Assembly (NCBI GenBank): GCA_020849855.1
Contig: JADZFO010000062.1
Location: 1 to 17,795, forward strand
Reading direction: 5' to 3'
From: a bacterium
GTDB taxonomy: Bacteria; 4484-113; JAFGCY01
DNA: 17,795 nucleotides
A model generated the notes under the pieces. It was not told the DNA's origin, searched no databases, and worked only from the letters and a program-made list of their open reading frames with translations. Of this stretch, positions 14,804-17,795 are shown in pieces; positions within the stretch are counted from its first letter, which is position 1, and the number at the start of each line of letters is the position of its first letter. Position numbers and translations under genes: made by a program.

Positions 14804-15106
14804 GTGCTAAGTTATCATGATGAGGAGACTAGGACCTGTTTCAATTGCATTGAAGTCTATTTGAGCGATCAGTTTCACGTTAACAACTTAGATGAGCTAG
14901 CCTGGGTGTTGTCGACAAACCTGCTCGCAGCCATGCTCGGCCCCTTGCTTGGCTGTCTTGGACGATTCGCACAGTTTGCTGGGTTTGTGGATTGGCTACA
15001 GAACATGATCGAACTGTATCTAGGAAGCGTAATTGGCCGTGGTGGGGTTGAGGAACCAACGAACCCGTGGGACGATTGGGATCGACCAGTGCCACTGCTA
15101 ATGTGA
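14804..15106 (+). CDS. Small hypothetical protein with a hydrophobic centre
   Basis: A possible 100-residue protein from a GTG, 12 nt after an in-frame stop. The ribosome site is poor. Residues about 36-60 are hydrophobic (LSTNLLAAMLGPLLGCLGRF), and the end is acidic/Trp-rich (NPWDDWDRPVPLLM). No family is recognised. It could be a genuine small membrane-associated protein or the tail of a once larger gene cut off by the repeat island. Its stop lies 19 nt before the next start, so the two may be co-transcribed. The sequence is AT-richer than the islands on either side. Confidence 0.45.
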   Translation: MLSYHDEETRTCFNCIEVYLSDQFHVNNLDELAWVLSTNLLAAMLGPLLGCLGRFAQFAGFVDWLQNMIELYLGSVIGRGGVEEPTNPWDDWDRPVPLLM

Positions 15107-15125
15107 TCATCAAGGAGTGTCCAAT

Positions 15126-15368
15126 TTGAAAAAATTTGAAGACTTTGTCAGAACACCAGTGTTCATTCTAGTATGCATAGCCGTCTTGTTTGTAACCGGT
15201 ATGTTCGCATACTCAATGCGTCAACTCTATTTGGGATTGCATGGAATGAACCCAACTGAATCCGCATGGATCGACAAGGGGTTCAACTCAGCGATTTCTT
15301 ATCCAGTAATTCTATCTGCTAGCTTCATATTGTTGTGGTACTTAAGAGAAAGATTACGTGATGATTGA
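15126..15368 (+). CDS. Small two-helix membrane protein
   Basis: From a TTG at 15126 (ribosome site AAGGAG at 15112-15117, 8-nt spacing) the product is 80 residues, starting MKKFEDFVRTP. A GTG at 15117 overlaps that ribosome site and is less likely. Two hydrophobic helices are visible, VFILVCIAVLFVTGMFAYSM and YPVILSASFILLWYL. They are joined by a polar loop (GLHGMNPTESAWIDKGFNSA) and followed by a charged tail, LRERLRDD. The shape resembles small immunity-like or accessory inner-membrane proteins, but no homologue is recognised. It follows 14804-15106 closely, so a two-gene unit is likely. Confidence 0.6.
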   Translation: MKKFEDFVRTPVFILVCIAVLFVTGMFAYSMRQLYLGLHGMNPTESAWIDKGFNSAISYPVILSASFILLWYLRERLRDD

Positions 15369-15760
15369 ATACAATCTGATCTCAACAATGTGTGATATTG
15401 AGACACTCACTAGATGTCAGGCCTGTGCATGGACATGTCGAATGTCAGTGTTGTTTGTTGGAAGAATCTCACTTGAATATAGTTAAAGGTGTGACTGAAT
15501 GTTATCGGTATGCACTGAATCTCATTGAGTGTACAGTAATGGTATTCACCTGACACACAGCCCCTGCGCGGGGTGAAGAGTCTAGGCTGATTTGAGTCTT
15601 CCCGCCAAACCCCTTTGCCCGCTGCTGCGCTTTGCTGTGGCTTGGCAGCCGGTGCTGTTGAGGTATCTTCCTGCGCTGGGGGCACGAGTCTGGCATGCTG
15701 GAAGGCTTGCCATGGGTGCGCCCTTGCATAAACCGGCCCATGGCTGGCGCCCCCGGGACG
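15369..15760. other. Non-coding stretch before hairpin island B
   Basis: No gene is supported. The first part (to about 15550) is AT-rich; the rest becomes GC-rich on approaching the repeat island. No clear terminator follows the two-helix gene. Confidence 0.5.
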
Positions 15761-15762
15761 TG

Positions 15763-15783
15763 CCGAGCATGCTCGGCCCCTAC
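15763..15783 (-). repeat. CTAC-ended palindrome
   Basis: CCGAGCATGCTCGG (15763-15776) is a perfect 14-bp palindrome followed by CCCCTAC. It has the same terminal CTAC as the elements at 194, 16192 and 17357. Confidence 0.6.
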
Positions 15784-15887
15784 GAAAGAGATGCCGGCTA
15801 AAGCCGGCGCTCCGACAAGAAGAGATGCCGAGTGCAACTCGGCGCTCCGCAGATTGTGGCAGGGTGACCGCTGCCTGGCACCGGATC

Positions 15888-15998
15888 GTGGTTTCTTGGT
15901 GTCTTTGTGCCTTTGTGGTTGAAGATCTATATCCACCAAGATACCAAGACACCAAGACACCAAGACACCAAGACACCAAGACACCAAGACACGAAGAT
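15888..15998. repeat. 8-bp tandem repeat (ACCAAGAC) with an inverted left arm
   Basis: Six perfect ACCAAGAC units fill 15943-15990. Degenerate units ACCAAGAT (15935) and ACGAAGAT (15991) flank them, making eight in all. The upstream tract around 15893-15920 contains CTTGGTGTCTT, the reverse complement of AAGACACCAAG in the array, so the whole can fold back as a long hairpin. Because the unit is 8 bp, copy-number change shifts any reading frame. Confidence 0.85.
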
Positions 15999-16191
15999 AA
16001 GAAGGAAGACCGGGAACAGAGCGGGACTGGGAATGGCCACCAGGAATGCGGGCAGGGTGCCCGCGCTCCGACAAGAAGAAGATGCCGGCTAAAGCCGGCG
16101 CTTGTATCTTGGTGGAGGCAGGGTCAGGCTGGGGCGCCAGACAGAGTCTGGCGTGATCCTGACGCCAGCCCATGGCTGGCGCTCCAGGGAC

Positions 16192-16247
16192 GGGCCGAGA
16201 CAAGCTCGGCCCCTACAAGGCCGGGCCGAGACAAGCTCGGCCCCTGC
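16192..16247 (-). repeat. Two adjacent GTAG-type palindromes
   Basis: Arms GGGCCGAG and CTCGGCCC with a 5-nt ACAAG loop occur at 16192-16212, followed by CTAC, and again at 16223-16243, followed by the variant CTGC. Read on the minus strand they are GTAG plus hairpin, as in REP elements. Confidence 0.75.
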
Positions 16248-16399
16248 TGCTCGGAACGCCGGCTGCAAGCCGGCCTCTTCATGGAGCGCGGGACAATGGT
16301 CCCGTATCTTCCGGACCGCCGGCTGCAAGCCGGCCTCTTCATGGAGCGCGGGACAGTGTCCCGTATCTTCCGCGGCGCCGAGTTCTACTCAGCATTCTC

Positions 16400-16533
16400 C
16401 ACTGGGAGCGCGGACTTCAGTCCGCATCTTCTCCCCCCGCGTTACAATCGCTCCAGATGTCCACGGCCCTGCTCAGCCGTCAGCGCTGCTCCGGAGGCCG
16501 CGCCTCGCTGCGCTCCGCACGGAAGGTCGCGGC
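16400..16533 (+). repeat. 134-bp dispersed repeat, copy 2
   Basis: Near-identical to 14588-14721. The changed bases include CTG for AAG after ATGTCCACGGCC. Each copy ends about 80-100 bp upstream of an AT-rich ORFan start (14804 and 16631). Confidence 0.85.
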
Positions 16534-16630
16534 AGCGCCGCGCAGTCTGGGGCGCTGGCTGCGTGATTCCAGCGGATACTATTGCAGCAGAGAACCTGAG
16601 CTGCTGCGGATATGATGAGGCGGCAATAGT

Positions 16631-17170
16631 ATGAGAAGATTCTATGCGACGGTATCTGTGCCAATCGTTAGCATGCTTGTATGCTGTGTATTCTCGTGTG
16701 ATAACCCCCCGTGCTATCCTCAGCAAGTGCACTTAGAAGGGACAAAAGTAGTGATCAAGTCATCAATAGGACGCGGCAAACCTGCAGGCTACTTGGTTGC
16801 CATTCCTGATGATGCTTCTCGGAAACAAGTAGGGGTGGTAGACTATGTCGGTCTGGTTGACACAAGTCTGAGTGACCTATGGATCAACAAGAAAAGTGTA
16901 ATGATAGGTGAATGCAAATACGAAATTCTCAATGCTGCTATTGACGACGAGTTTGCTGTCCCAGATGAGCTAGTTACACAGTCCATTAGCCTCGTCAATA
17001 GAGCAGGAGGCTACGTTTCTGAGGTTGACCTTTCGCAACCAGTTATGGATTCGCTAGGTATCGGACCTGCACAGATTCTAGTTTTCGTGCGACGTGCAGA
17101 TAACGGCAGCCTTTATATGGTTTACAGTGCTAGTCCAACCTTGGACCACACTGCTAGTCCAGCGCTGTGA
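16631..17170 (+). CDS. Predicted lipoprotein of unknown function (AT-rich ORFan)
   Basis: A 179-residue protein. The N-terminus MRRFYATVSVPIVSMLVCCV leads to a lipobox-like VFSC, with Cys23 as the likely lipidation site. The mature part is beta-rich: HLEGTKVVIKSSIGRGKPAG, GYLVAIPDD, KSVMIGECKYEI, AQILVFVRRADN. It ends in a Ser/Thr/Pro-containing tail. No family is recognised. GAGG at 16617-16620 serves as ribosome site 10 nt before the ATG, and TATGAT at 16611-16616 is a candidate -10, which would make a very short leader. Low GC compared with the islands on either side, like the ORFans at 13816 and 15126. Confidence 0.75.
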   Translation: MRRFYATVSVPIVSMLVCCVFSCDNPPCYPQQVHLEGTKVVIKSSIGRGKPAGYLVAIPDDASRKQVGVVDYVGLVDTSLSDLWINKKSVMIGECKYEILNAAIDDEFAVPDELVTQSISLVNRAGGYVSEVDLSQPVMDSLGIGPAQILVFVRRADNGSLYMVYSASPTLDHTASPAL

Positions 17171-17278
17171 GTTTTCATTTAGTTACGTTTCTACTTTGTG
17201 CCGAATCGGTGACGAGCATGTGCGATACATAGTGCGTATATCGGAGCACTCTATATGCTCTTTACGTTGTGCTCGTTC

Positions 17279-17690
17279 GGGGAAGGGGAAGAATGCAGGC
17301 ATGGATGCCTGCGCTCCGGTTCTGTCCGACGGCGTGGATGCCTGCGCTCCAGGGACGGGCCGAGACAAGCTCGGCCCCTACGAAGACGGGCCGAGACAAG
17401 CCCACGCCCTGCGGGGAAGGGGAAGAATGCAGGCATGGATGCCTGCGCTCCGGTTCTGTCCGACGGCATGGATGCCTGCGCTCCAGGGACGGGCGGGGAC
17501 AAGCCCACGCCCTGCGGGGAAGGGGAAGAATGCAGGCATGGATGCCTGCGCTCCGGTTCTGTCCGAGGGCTCGGATGCCCGCGCTTCAGGGACGGGCCGA
17601 GACAAGCTCGGCCCCTACGAAGACGGGCGGGGACAAGCCCCGCCCCTACAAGGCCGGGCGGGGACAAACCCCGCCCCTTGTATGTTTACG
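17279..17690. repeat. Hairpin-repeat island C with a 103-134-bp tandem unit
   Basis: GGGGAAGGGGAAGAATG begins tandem units at 17279, 17413 and 17516. Each contains the palindrome GCAGGCATGGATGCCTGC (17295, 17429, 17532) followed by GCTCC. GTAG-type elements are inserted behind it: GGGCCGAG/CTCGGCCC with CTAC at 17357-17381 and 17594-17618, GGGCGGGG/CCCCGCCC with CTAC at 17625-17649, and a variant ending CTTG at 17656-17680. Elements at 17388 and 17491 have mismatched arms (CCCACGCCC) and look like recombinants. No gene is supported between 17171 and 17702. Confidence 0.85.
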
Positions 17691-17702
17691 AGGTACGTGG
17701 AG

Positions 17703-17795
17703 TCACTTTCCCGCCCCGCAGGGTTTCATCAACCTTGGCCCGTAGATCAGTGCCCCCGTACGGCTATCGGCGGCCGGGATGTCCGGACGGTATCC
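17703..17795 (-). CDS. Possible C-terminal end of a minus-strand gene (off the window)
   Basis: On the minus strand, a frame open from the window edge reads GYRPDIPAADSRTGALIYGP and ends with a TGA at 17705-17703. The other two minus frames close within about 50 bases. Thirty codons are too few to identify a family, and it could be chance. Confidence 0.25.
   Translation of the reverse strand, partial: GYRPDIPAADSRTGALIYGPRLMKPCGAGK

Larger units (their letters stand above)
15793..16425. repeat. Hairpin-repeat island B
   Basis: A dense run of palindromes: GCCGGC/GCCGGC (15793-15808 and 16084-16099), GCCGAGT/ACTCGGC (15827-15843), GCGGGCA/TGCCCGC (16048-16064), CGCCAGAC/GTCTGGCG (16135-16153), GCCAGCC/GGCTGGC (16164-16180), GCCGGC-TGCAA-GCCGGC (16258-16274 and 16318-16334, exactly 60 bp apart), CGGGAC/GTCCCG (16289-16304), CGGGACAGTGTCCCG (16349-16363) and GCGGAC/GTCCGC (16410-16425). 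Most have GCGCTCC or GGAGCGC on one side and GATGC, GAATGC or ATCTTC on the other. No gene is supported between 15369 and 16630. Confidence 0.85.

Noticed and set aside
15935-17690. A CRISPR array, suggested by regular repeats
   Set aside because: The 8-bp units have no spacers, and the larger repeats are unequal palindromic blocks. No cas genes are present.
17775-17785. GGGATGTCC near the right edge as the second inverted repeat of the insertion sequence at 1-127
   Set aside because: The match is too short, and the flanking bases disagree with the tip at 113-127.

Overview
The window (17,795 bp) comes from a GC-rich, flagellated bacterium. It probably has two membranes: four predicted lipoproteins carry a classical lipobox and the flagellar set includes a MotE-like protein. 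The host genus cannot be fixed from this sequence. The order lipoprotein - motE-like - fliK - flgD - TIGR02530-type protein - flgE, with the small TIGR02530 protein between FlgD and FlgE, follows the Firmicutes-like arrangement. The GC content, lipoproteins and dense hairpin repeats point instead to a diderm, perhaps a poorly sampled phylum. That placement is inference.

Layout. Bases 1-127 hold the left end of an IS3-like insertion sequence (first 21 codons of OrfA, minus strand). Bases 194-240 hold a CTAC/GTAG-type palindrome followed by an extended -10 promoter for a class I/II aminotransferase (257-1501, +). A convergent AadA/DUF4111-like nucleotidyltransferase follows (1532-2317, -). Two tandem paralogous prealbumin-fold lipoproteins (2360-2773 and 2839-3189, +) lead into purM (3194-4306, +). 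An AT-richer cassette of three translationally coupled minus-strand genes (4444-5731) lies between purM and the flagellar cluster. Each of its junctions is a 4-nt ATGA overlap. The flagellar cluster runs from 5869 to 13202 and ends in a clean intrinsic terminator (13239-13264). It comprises a third, divergent lipoprotein, a MotE/YlxF-like protein behind a candidate sigma-28 promoter, FliK, a short FlgD, the TIGR02530 protein and a large FlgE.

From 13265 to the end the sequence changes character. GC-rich islands packed with palindromes alternate with AT-richer islets of one or two small exported or membrane ORFans (13816-14379; 14804-15106 with 15126-15368; 16631-17170). The hairpins follow two recurring patterns: GGAGCGC-stem-loop-ATCTTC, in which the stems differ but stay paired, and stem-loop-CTAC (GTAG when read on the other strand). 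A 134-bp block recurs almost identically at 14588 and 16400, an 8-bp tandem repeat sits at 15935-15998, and a 103-134-bp tandem repeat fills 17279-17690.

Functionally, the core is purine synthesis (PurM) and flagellar hook assembly: FlgD caps the growing hook, FlgE is the hook subunit, FliK measures its length, and MotE-like and TIGR02530 proteins are accessory. The parts most likely to be undescribed are the three-gene overlapping cassette and the paired hairpin-repeat and ORFan landscape downstream of flgE.
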